From positions 15,393,501 to 15,457,500 of the forward strand of contig OU612070.1 in assembly GCA_914767715.1 (NCBI GenBank): a DNA stretch of 64,000 bases. The letters are read 5' to 3'. The DNA is from Membranipora membranacea. Taxonomy: Eukaryota; Bryozoa; Gymnolaemata; Cheilostomatida; Membraniporidae. Shown here one piece after another: positions 1-12,500 of this stretch (positions are counted from its first letter, which is position 1; each line of letters starts with the position of its first letter). The notes below the pieces were generated by a model that ran no database searches, was not told the origin of the DNA, and saw nothing but the letters and a program-made list of their open reading frames with translations. The position numbers were made by a program, and so were the translations under genes.

Positions 1-570
1 ATTGTCACTTTTGTTACTAGCTTTCAATTATTTCATTACAAAGATTAACTTAGAATTCAACATGAAATTTAAAGGTTTGGGGTGTTTCGATATCCACCTA
101 AGTCTTATGTCCTTTTGGTGATATGATCTAGGTTTATGCTATACCCAATGTATTGGCTCAGCTTGGTTGAGTGGACCCAAGTGCCATTAGATTAGGCTTG
201 GTCTATACATTAGGCCTAAATACTGCCTTTTAATGTCTCAACGACAGGTCTTCTCCAAAATTTGGGTATCTAGTAATGTCTGCCTGGTCATTCAGGTATT
301 GAAGCAGGAACTGGTCATTGTGTCCTTTCAACGGGTTAACAAATTGTAAAGTTATCCACCATTGAGTAGTAAAAACTGCTGAGATCTTTTTAAATGATCA
401 TATTCGTGGTAGACGATCTTTAATCAGTGCCAAAAAAAGAACAACTAGATACCATGATTGTTTCATACCAACTAGCATTCGCTTTTTAAATGAGCCACCA
501 TCAGTCGCTTAATTTTGCTCCCTCCTTGATGACAGCAACCAATAGAATCTTATCTTAATTTGTTTGGCAG
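1..570. other. Upstream non-coding stretch / 5' intron of RPAP1
   Basis: No coding exon is visible. The stretch ends in a splice acceptor (TTTGGCAG, ending at 570), so at least part of it is the intron ahead of the start-codon exon of RPAP1 and the true promoter and 5' UTR exon lie here or beyond the left edge. No repeat family recognised elsewhere in the window was found in it. Confidence 0.6.
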
Positions 571-580
571 ACAATTCACC

Positions 581-3500
581 ATGAGCATGTTCACTAAGAG
601 ACCGAAGCGGGGAGAAGATGATGATGACTTACTAAGATTCCAGGAGGATTATCTCAAATCTAAGTCAGGCTCAGATACGAAGCCGGCTGCTAAGGTTGCT
701 CGTGCCACACGACCCGGTGATGAAGGAGCAGCCCAAAGCGTTGTTATGAATGATAAAGTGTCTCTGATTGACCTGGAAGAACAAGAGAAAAATAAACAAA
801 GCGGTCCTTCAGGATCAAGAAATGTTCCAGGTAAAGCTTACACATAGTATCTCTTCTATCCTTGCTGAGACCCTCATTTTCAGGCACACTGACATCAATA
901 TTACACTATTAACATGTGTATCTCTGATCGTTAGAGTCAATTAAATCGCAGTACCTTACATGTACCTACCCCTAATTGATAAAATTAAACACGGGACGTC
1001 ACACCGAATTTCTTGTGATGGTACTCTGTTTAAGTGAATTAATTCACTCTCCATGGATCAGAGATATACATACAATAGTATATAACATGATCAAGTGTGA
1101 TTTTCAGGGTCATAATTGATCCCATTTTTGACATTGTGTCTGTGTTATTCTTGCTGTAGTGAGTTAATATGTTGATAGCACACTGACATTGAGATAACCT
1201 TATGAGGTTATGTGTGGTGAGAGTCAATAAAGTATCAGCTCCTAACATGTGCGCACCCTTAATTATTGAAATTGACCTGGCTGGCCAAATTCCTTTCGAT
1301 GGTACTCAAGTAAGGTGAATTAATTATCTCTCCATATCTCTATCCTATCCAAGATACATCATGTGATGGTATTTCACATGATCAGTGTGTGTTGGTCACC
1401 TATCACAAATACTTCTAGTAGAAATCCAACTCGTTGCATTCTACACATTCTCTTTTTGTCCTTGCGGCATTTGAGTTTGCTACGCTGTGTTGTCTTACTC
1501 AGATAGTTAGTACTATTTGCAGCTGCTTCACCAAAAGCCTCTGTTTCTTTTAGATCAACCAATGGAAGTGACAACATCTGTTCTTTTAGAGAGAGTTGTG
1601 GTGAGTGATATTTTGCTTGCTTGCATTTTTCTTCTCTTGCTTTTTGCCACCTTGGTATGATGTAAGCATGAAAGTAAGCTGCACCTCAGTCACCGCATCA
1701 ATATTGGAAACAGCTTTTAGCTGAGATGTTGTTTTCGATCCTCTACCTCTCTGTATATACATAATTTTGTTGTTTCAGGAAAAGAGTAATGTGAGTGCAT
1801 TTCTACGGGGATTTGAAGCCCCTCAGTCAGCTACAGGGGCTGGGTTTCCTGTCGTTCCTAAACTTTCCGAAGAGTTATTAAAGTCTCAGTCTAACAGCAG
1901 CACAGCCAGTCAAAGCAAATCATCCGCGACGAGTAAGAAAAAGAGTCTCTTCATGCAGCAAATGGAGGCTAAGAAAAAGAAGACTGGTCCGGCAAAAACT
2001 CAAACAATCAAGCCATTAGATGATACTAAAGGTATGAGATCAAATGTTTCGTTGTAGACAGAATAAATCTTGAACATTACCAGCCTTACCTATTTTTACT
2101 CATATTATGTCATTGGTGGCAGCTTGTTGGTGAAGGAGAGAATGTGCTACAAGCATTGAAATCCATAAATCCATATATGGAAAAGCATAAGTTTTCTTTT
2201 GCCAAAAAAGGGCTTGCAAAAATAGCCAGTCCCTAGTAGCAATTTTAGAAATGCTCAAAATCATTAACGCTGAAGGCATTTCGTACTGTTTGCAGGTTTG
2301 TAAATAAGACAATTTCCCAGGCTACATTCTGCATGCTAGTAGGGACAGCCAATAAGATCATTGTCAGATCAGCCCCTGTGTTGAGTGTTTTAATTGGATA
2401 TGGTCATGCTAATATTTCAATTCTATGAGAAGAGTTCGATTCTGTGGCTACAGGTTATAAATTTGGGTGGCTAGATCTGGAGCAACAAAAGGTGAAAATC
2501 CACAATCCATCTGCAATATTACAATCAAAGTATGCGCTACTCCACAAATAGTATAATTATTTCAAATGTTAACAGCTGTGAAATGTTGACTTTGTATCTA
2601 TTCTGTGCAGCAGAAACAGCAGTGCCTGATCAAAATATCAGGACAGATCTATCATCCATGATGTCTGATATTTCTAATGAGAATGAACAGAGGATTGCTG
2701 CCATGTCTCAAGAGGAGATTGCCGCTGAACAACAACAGCTAGCTGGCATGTTCGGTTAGTAGTTATAGTTTTACTTACTGTCTTCATAGTATGGTATAAA
2801 ATAGCCTGTCTTCACAAGATCTGTCAAGCTTCTCGCGGCTGGCTAGTTATAGAAATTATTTTTATGTTCTAGTTATATGAGTGTTCCTACTATCAATTTA
2901 TCACTATATTAAAATTCGTTTCTCTGTCTACAGATCCTAGCTTGATTGCGATGTTGAGAAATAGGTCTAAGCATCATACGACTGCTGCTGCTCCTCTTCC
3001 ACCTGCTCCTCCTGCTGGTGCTGACTCTGGTGTCAGTCTCAGTTTGGCGAGTCAGGATACTAATCAGATGGATACTTCTGAGAAAATCCAGTCTACCTCA
3101 AATATCAGCCAAGATTCTATGGAACCAATCAGTGAGTGCCAATTTCTCCTCAAAATCTTTGTTAAATTATGTTTATTTCTACATTCCTGCATCATTTGTG
3201 GTAACAATGTGAATATTTAAATGCTCACAATAGTTTGAACTAAAAACTATTGTCATCACCTAGTTACACATTAAAACTACATATTACAGAAGCAAATTAA
3301 GGACAATGGTTGGCATAAAAATTAAAATGTTCCCAAAAATTCTTATGCACTCTTAAATTGATTGCCTTAACATCAGTATGCTACCTGTCACATTGTAAAT
3401 GAAATCAGTTAAGTTTGCTTCATCTTGTGAATGAGTCATAGCTTCGAGCGGCTTGATAATAATGCTTTTCTTTCTTTAGAAAGCGAAGACTTGCCATTTG

Positions 3501-6500
3501 TGAGAGATGATAAATGGCTAAACATGGATCAGCTGGAACATGATAAACTAAGATGGCTCACGCCACTCGACAAAGGAAACCAGGGAAAAGGTGACACAAA
3601 GAAGGTGAATTTTACTCTTTTGATTCCCATTAATTTAACTATCGTTAATTTAAACCCTAGGTAAAACTAAATTCCATAATTATCTAAGTTTGTGCTGTCA
3701 ACTGTATTTTTGATCTTGCAATTTTTGACAACACGTTTTAAATCCAGAAAGAGGAAGAAGAGCCTATTAGCACCGTCTCTCTATTCTTCATTCTTTTTTT
3801 TCATAAAAAATGTCATTATAAAAAGATAATAATGCTGAAAAGAAATAAAATATATAGGTCACAGGATATAAAGCACGGGAATACTCAGATAGTCCCAAGC
3901 TCCAATTTGGTTATCATGATATACCTATGGAAAATATGATCAGGGTAAATGATCATGTTCGATTAGCTGTCTATATGATCATCATTTCATCTGTAGGGCG
4001 AGAAAGTGTCTGCTAGATTTGATTTCTCAGGAGATCTGATCAATCCTCACACAGAAGATGAGATCTCCACACATACAGGGCTGCATCACCACGGAGAGGA
4101 CCCGGCGAGCGCTGGGTATACTCTAGAAGAACTCTATGTGCTTGTGAGAAGTCTGAATACTTCTCAAAAAGTCATAGCTCTCTCCACTATTGCTAACATC
4201 ATCAGAAAGGTATATAATAATAATAATATAAATAATAATATAAATAATAATAATAAAGTTTATTTATAAACTGTTAACTGTTAACATTTATAAATTGACA
4301 TGTGATAAATTGTTAAAATATTAGTGGACGATCCACGTATGTACAAGCGGGAAAGATTGTTGAACAAATTTAGCAACTGTTTTGCAGGGTTAACATTGTG
4401 TCACTTTGTCCCAAGATAATCTCACTTTCACCGGCGTTGAATCAGCTGATTATATAACATAGAAGATAATTACTGCATGTATAATTCTAAACTTATTTCA
4501 CCAACTGACTTCAGTTGAGACTGGGCCACAGGCTGTTTTGGAACCTCAAACAGTAATCTAAATTAGACTGAGATCTCTAAAATCACTTTAATCTTCTGAT
4601 TTGCTGTCTCTTGCAGGCAAAGTCTGGTGATTACCAGCATGTTATTAATACTCCCATACTGAAGTCTCTACTGGAGGCTGATATCGTGCTGCTGTTACGT
4701 TACGCACTGGATGAGAAATCTGATCTTGTAATAGCTGCTGCTGTTAATGCCTGGCACAGCCTTCTTACCACACAATCTGATCAGGTGGGCATTTAAAAAT
4801 ATTATATAATGCGTAATTAATGTATTTTTTATTTTTTTCAAGTTTTTTGTTGGAAGGCATTCTAGTGTTTTATATAATACGTAATATGTATTTTTAATTT
4901 TTTGTTTATGGTAAGGTGTTATAGTGTTTTTTCGTAACACGGAAAACATTACATCATTTTTTTAAGACCTAATATTATGCTATAGGGTTTGACCAGAGAC
5001 TATATCTATAGTCTCTGGTTTGACCACATGTCTGAAACAACATTGTGAGCTGAAAGGTCAACATGCAGTGCCTCAATAAATGTATATTTTACGCTTTTAT
5101 GTCGTTACAATTACACCTGGTGTGTCATTTAATCGCGTTCTCAACTAATTTTTTTACAGCGTAAGTTGAGATCAGTTGGGAGCTCCCTCTATGGCCATCT
5201 TGTGCCTGAGTTGTCTCCCTCAGCTCCCGCACCACCAGAAACAGAAGAGGAGGAGATTGAGCGAGGAGAAGAACAGTATGTCGAGGTATGATATACCACA
5301 CCAAAATGTACTCAATAGCAGTAGAAAAAATTGCCTTTTAGATGCATGAGCTAAATCTGTATGTACCTTATGCTATCATAGTTTCCCTTAGACTTCTCCC
5401 CACTCAGTGTGTTGCCACTGGACCTTATTATATTTGCCCAATGACATATTAGTTGTGCCCTTCCCCAGGGGGAGGAGGTTTCCGACTATCATTGAGATAA
5501 CAATTGTGATAGAAAAAATTGCCTTTTGCTGAATGAGCGGATATCAAGGCATCACATTTTTGCTACGATTTACTCAAATTGCTCCTAAGAAACATGTCTC
5601 TTAATTAGTTCTCCGTTGCGACCTTGCCTTTACAATCTTCAATTGTCATATATTCTAAGGATCATTTTGAGTTATGTATCACATTTTGCATCGTCAATGT
5701 TTTTTCAATATGGATATGACAGACAAAATGATAGCCACTGCAAATATTGTTTCCTCTGTCTCGTTGATACTTGAGGCAGAAAAACAGTCACTAAGATCAG
5801 CCAGCTTAAATAAGTACAAGTTTGATCCAATTTGCCTGTATTCCATTTGCTTCAGTGGAGGGGAGTAACTCCGAGTGCAGGCAAATGGATGAAAGTAGGA
5901 GGTGGCTCACTTGGTTAGAGCGCCGTCATTTAGCATTCATATGTTGAATGTTGTGGGTTCGAATCCCACTGCAGTCCATCGACTATTGGGGTCTGGTTGG
6001 CCCACAGGTGTGCTCCGACCTGCCTGCAAACGGAGAACAAATTGGCGCAGATATTGCGGCCTTGCCATTAAGGCTTTAACATTTCGCCGCCCATGCTTCG
6101 GGATGTGGCGAGTGATAAGACATCCATTTTTAATCAAAAACTTGGTCTAGCTTAAAATAGTAGTCCCACTTAATTTCAAGGTACTGAAGCGTGATGTTGT
6201 TGGTGGCTTGATGATGATGGATTTCTTACCCAGACTAAGATACATTTTGGAGGTAATACGACCTCAAAAGATTGTCTGTCAACAAATTTTCGGTGAGTTA
6301 TGTGAACGGAAGTTTATCTTATGCAGCGTTAGATGGACGTCACTTTAGAGAAGTCTGTTCTGTTCTGGGCTTTGAACATGACCTGAGAGGTTTTTCATCA
6401 GTTGAGTGAGCGAGAACTGCCTGTGTCTTGTTCCCAATCTTTGATTGAACTATATACATTCAGAGTGAGCGATTTGGAAACGAATCAGTCTAACTGAGAG

Positions 6501-9500
6501 ACCAAATGAGTGGTAACTTAGAGCAAGATGATAGTGATAATTTGCTTTAAAAAGCATCGAATTGAATTGAAGGACCCCCCCCCCCCTGATGTATATAGAA
6601 TTGTATGCTTAAACATCAGTGCATCGATATATATATATATATATTCATAGATTAGTGGTAAAATACACAGTATGGCTATTCGAGGAAAAATAACATCAGT
6701 ATATAACTTTGTGTCAGTAGTTTGATCTAGCTAAAATTCTGGCAGCTTTAACATTATGCATTGACTGACGTCCCAGTAACGGGCTTTAAAAACACAGGCT
6801 AGCTTCTTGACAAATGTTTTCAAGGGGTCAGATGTAGCATTGCTGAACTTTTGGACCAATCAATGAACAAGTTTCCAGCAAACCTACATAAATTGCTTGT
6901 TCAGGGTCAGGTATGTTCCTATAATCCATGGATAAATATTTATCAGTGCACCAGTGTTGCTCGAAGTATATCTGTCTATTTTCTTGTATACCGTTTGTGT
7001 CTGTCATGTAGTTTTGTTTGTCACATTACAGACATACTGAGTCGTATGGTGACGACATCATCTGAGATAGCATACAACATAACCAGAACACCTCGTCTAA
7101 TGAGTATGGTGATGACTGAGTTCTTACCTGTTACATCGCTCACTGAATCAGGTATGTATGTGTGTGTTTGTGAGAGGTTAGATCAGGGAGTCCCAAACTC
7201 CCTGGTTAGATCAAGTTTGATCCCCTCCACTGGTCACGGGGCAGTGGAACGACCCCAATGCAGTAGTGCACTAAGTCATTTTTTGAAGATAATATCATAC
7301 GGGTTTGTAAAGACAGTATTGTCTACGATTTAAGAATGTAGACTTCAGTTTCTGGTTTGTCTCACAAACTAGTAATGGTTAGCTTATATAGACACAATTA
7401 TACATGGTTGATAGGCTACGGACCGTTGTTTTTCTATAACAAAAGTAACACATTGATCAATTGATTGATTCGGATTTTTTACAGTTTCATCTGAGGACGT
7501 AGCTCATGGGAGACCATTGACTGAGGCTATGAGATTTATCAGATATCTCTGTGCCTCGGGTCAGAACATGTGTAAGACCCTCCTAACCGATCACAGGTAT
7601 ATGGACAGAATCTTGAGCTATGTCTCATCTCAATCATCAGGAAGGTAATATATCTAATCATAACAAGACAACCATAGGCAACACCCTGCTTGGTCGTTAA
7701 TCATATAAATATTACGAATATCACAAATATGATATAGAATTTATGATATGACATCTGTGATATATGCGACCTGTGGTATGCAATCTGTGCTATGCAATTT
7801 GTGATATGGAATATGTGATAAGCCATCTGTGATCTAGGAATCCGTGATATGGATTCTGTGATATGGATTCTGTGAGATGGAATCTGTGGTATGGATTCTG
7901 TGATATGCAATCCGTGAAATACAATCCATGATGTGCAATCTGTGATATGCAATCTGTACCATTAAATCTGTGATATGCAATCTGTGATATGCAATCTGTG
8001 ATACGGATTCTGTGATACAAATTCTGACATATGCAATCTGTGATATGCAATCTGTGATATACAATCTGTGATAACATCTGTGATATGCAATCTGTATAAT
8101 GCAATCTGCGATACGCAATCTGTGATATGCAATCTGTGATATGCAAACTGTGATATGTAATCTGTGATATGCAATATGTGATATGGATTCTGTGATATCC
8201 AATCCGCTGTGTGCAATCTGTGATATGCACAATGTTATCTAATTGGATCAGTCTTGACTTACACCCACCTTAGGATAAAAAAAATTGATGTTTGACTGCC
8301 TGACTGTTCATTGCTGGAATTATCAACATCATAAACATTTTGTCCTTCTGATGTTTTAGTGATCATAATGAGCTGATAGTTGAATCGCTTTTCACATGGA
8401 GAACAATAACTCTCTATGGATTAGCGCTAGATAGCTACAATAGTACCCGGTATAGCCTGATAACAAGACTACAGCAGGAGAAAAACACTCATATCAAGTC
8501 ATCAATAATATGTCTGCTGTCTTCATTTGTGTCTGCTGCAGTGAGTGGAGGCAACACCAAGCCATCCGTGTCATTCAGGTGATTATCAGCGTGTGAAATT
8601 ACTGGTCGGCAGTAAATTTTAAATGTTAAAAGATGATGCATAAATAGATAAAATATGACGCACTGTATGCCAATAGCAATTTTTTGTAAAATATGCCATC
8701 TATTTTATGTGCCACACTACATTTTTGAATTTCTTCATTTTATTCATGTAAAACTGCTCCATTGTAATGAATAATCTGCAATAAATTCTTATCTTTTCTC
8801 ATGAGCTTGGCTGTTCGCATTTTTAAATAAATACTATAGTATTGTTTTATTATTTATTATTAAAAATAATCTGTGTTTTGCAGTGATGAAGTCACACCTG
8901 AAGTCACACAGTCTACTCTATCATGGACAGAAGTAGCTGGTCTGATAGATTCAGTGTACTCGATAGCCCTCAGAGCTATAGATGACCTTATCGACTGCTA
9001 TGTAGAACAGGTGAGCTAAAACATTTCTTACATTATTGTTTCATATCAAGGATTGTCCACACTTTGTCACCAAATGTATAAGTTCTATATATTCCATAAA
9101 TATAAAAACATTAAAGTGTGTGTTTATATGTTTATGATATATTCTGTAGTCAAATCTGTGACGTATAGGAGATGCCCTAAACTCCCAGATGGGATGCGTC
9201 ATATGGTTCTTTTCATTTAAATTATTTGGAGAAGAACAAGTGGTAACAATTCTGAATGATTATTATCAGTGATAGAGTGAATAATACTTTGCTTACCTTA
9301 TCTCTTTCACCACTGCGTATTAACTGATCTACTCTAGCCCTGTCACACAGCTACCATTTTGGCTTTGGGTGGTAACCTTGTATTTTTGAACATTGTATGA
9401 GAAGTTGTCTTCTATTTTGTAGTTCTAATCTATATGCTACATATACTTTTCACATAATTACTGAAATAATTCAGTGGAATCAATTTGTTTTTATTTATTT

Positions 9501-12500
9501 TGTTTATGGGAGAGGTCAACAATATTTATTTGCCTGTGAAACAAGAAAAAATCGAAGCTCAATGGTATAGATTAGAATAACAATACCCCTAAAACAAAAA
9601 AGAAGCAGCTTTACAAGGCTACATCTGCTCATCTTGTACTATTTTGTGTTACAGTATGCCGAGTATGATTTCTCTATACTAATCAGTAGTGTAGATTTCC
9701 TCGTACTGTATCTGACTCACGCCCGTACTCAGCCTATACACATAGAGACTAGTGTGACTCCTCAAACTCTACTCAGCGAGATATCCCAGCTAATCAGTAA
9801 ACTACTCAACTCTACCTGCTTCTCTAAACTCATATCTAATATCAGGTAATATCAGGCCGGGGGCTGTGTAGGCTTGTCACAATCCAATCAATATGCTAAG
9901 TTGAAATACAGTGCAGTTCACTTAATTCAAACCTCGAGGGACCACAAAAATTTGTCCTTATTAGGCAGAGTCTGAATTAAGTGACGTTAGAATGCATGGA
10001 TATCTGACCAATTTTCTTCGTCTGAATTAACGGGAGTTTTTAATTATTAAGTCTGAAATAACCAGCTTACACTGTATAATATACAGTAATAATAATAATA
10101 CATTTATTGTCAGCAACAATGCATCATCTCATCTTCACCATGTTTTTCGTGATGTGACCAAAAAGATCACAAGAAAGGAAATTTTCTTTAAGATTACACC
10201 TCAATCCACAGGTTTGATTTGCAGACCAATTCTGTAAAAGCTATGAATGATAATGGGTTGTTTGGGGCCCATTACTGAATCTTCAGCATGTTTAATTTGT
10301 TTAAAATAGTTATAATGAATAAAGTAAGCCATAAAGGCATAAGTTGTTGGAGTGAGAGATTTAACTGTGTAACTCTTGACCATCAACACTCATAGACATT
10401 TCCGGTTAAGATTACACTCAAATGGTGACGACATATTTTACCATTGTCTAACAAGTCAAGGACATCAACATACTTATTTCTATTTTTGATCATGTAGGAA
10501 GCACTCCATATTACTCAGTGAGTTTGGATATCTCACCTCAGAGAGTTCACCGAGTCTCCCTGACCTCAACACAACACGTAAAACGTCACCACCATCGGCT
10601 GATAACATGATGGACTCCGCCGGTGATGACTCCTCGTCTCACAATGCTACCCAGCAGGTCCTCACACTGCATAGCCTGGTTAACCTGCTCAGTGTGTGTC
10701 TCAGGCTAGATTCAACTAAAATATCAGAGGTAATTTCATGGAATCAGATTATTTCTCAATTATATTTATATATATTATTTATATAATAATATAGATAAAT
10801 TCTCAATTATATTTATATAGATTTTGAATTACCTGATTATTTGCAATATTTGAGTGCTGCTAATACACTTCACATTAAGTCGTGGTCGATTGGGATCATC
10901 TACGGATCGATAATACACCCAGTTATATCTGTATGAAATGTTTCACAATCAACAAGCAGGTGTAAGTAACATTAATATTGGCTAAAACTCTCGTTCTTCT
11001 CCACCAGGTTTGTCAGAAGTTCTATCATCACACAGATATACAAACATACATACGACGTGTAGCCAGCAACAAATCGACCACCAACACCACCAACTACTTC
11101 TCCCAGATAGAGTGTAACATGCTGATAGACATATGCAGGCTATCACTGCATATTCCTACCTCCAATACTAAAGATTTGCACAAGCTGAGTCTTGCTTTAG
11201 CGCCGAATCTTACAAACTCATCGTTGAGCCAATTCTATCAACTTATGAACGAAGTTGTCTTCTCACAGGATATGTTCAGGTAAGTGTCATTTTCAATGCA
11301 AACGTAACACTCATGGATTTAGCTTTTCACCGGCCATAGTACAATCAAACTCACAGTAAGTTGAGAGTAGGAGCTCCCTCAGTTAGTTAGAGCGCTGGTT
11401 CTTCAGCATGCAAGTGATGAAGGTCGTGGTTCGAGTCCCCCTGCAGCCAATTGACTACTCGGTTTGTTTGGCCCTCAGGTATGCTCCTATCTGCCTACAA
11501 ACTGAGAGCAAACTTGCGCAGAAATTGCAGCTTTGCCCTTAAGACAACTGATATCTTGCCACCATGCTCCGAGATTTGGCGTGTGATAAGACACCTGATT
11601 TCAATCAACCTTTTCTTGTTTTCAAAATTTTCATGTGACCAATGTGTATCTACTCCAGAAGAACTTGTACCACCACTGTTCCTTTCTAGCCAAGAAGATC
11701 TCAGTAGTTTTACTATCACTTCTGTCACTTGTCAGGTTATGTTTGATTTGTAGAGCTCAGATGGCGGATTGTACAGGGTCAGATAATGACCAGGTGCTGA
11801 CAGAGAGTGTGTCAGCCTTACCCTCTATATCTAATACTTATATATCACTAGCACTACCTCTGGGCAACACTCTGCAACAGGCCAGGTAACTAAGGCTATC
11901 ACTCACACTGACATCGGCACTACACTATTATCATGTGTATCTCTGATCGTTAGAGTCAATTTAGTACGAGTACCTAGCATGTACCCGCCCCTAATTAGTA
12001 AAATTGAACTTGGATAGTCACACTAAATTCATTGTGATGTTAGTCATGCTAAGTGAATAAGTTCAATCTGTATTGATAAGAGATATACATGCAATAGTAT
12101 ATCACATGATCAGTGTGGCTATCACTGTGCACTCAATTTTATATTTCTTTATTTTACATTACATTATATATTATGTTGGAATGCATGCATTATATTATAT
12201 TGTATGGTACCTTGGAACACGAGTGGTAGTTTTACGCAACTCGGTTATTATGGTGTTTCTGTTAAAGTAAAAAAAAACAGAAGATTGGACTGGCGTTAGG
12301 GAGGGTAGCAAGGTGCCCTAAATCGTCATGCTGAGAATTTGATACAACCTAGAATCTAGAATTCTAGCATCCTAGAATCCTATAATCTAGAATCCTAGCA
12401 TCTTAGTATCTAGAATCCTAGCATCCTAGAATCTAGAATGCATCCTAGAAACTAGAATGCATCCTAGAAACAAGAATTCATCCTAGAAACTAGATTGCAT

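Noticed and set aside
5902-6150. Possible tRNA gene or short ORFs at the A/B-box sequences (5902, 11385, 26040)
   Set aside because: The A and B boxes are SINE heads: a shared non-tRNA body follows, the heads carry insertions, and no good acceptor stem is visible.
7790-8232. Overlapping antisense reading frames up to 146 codons
   Set aside because: They are produced by the 14-bp minisatellite; the peptide is a low-complexity repeat in several frames.
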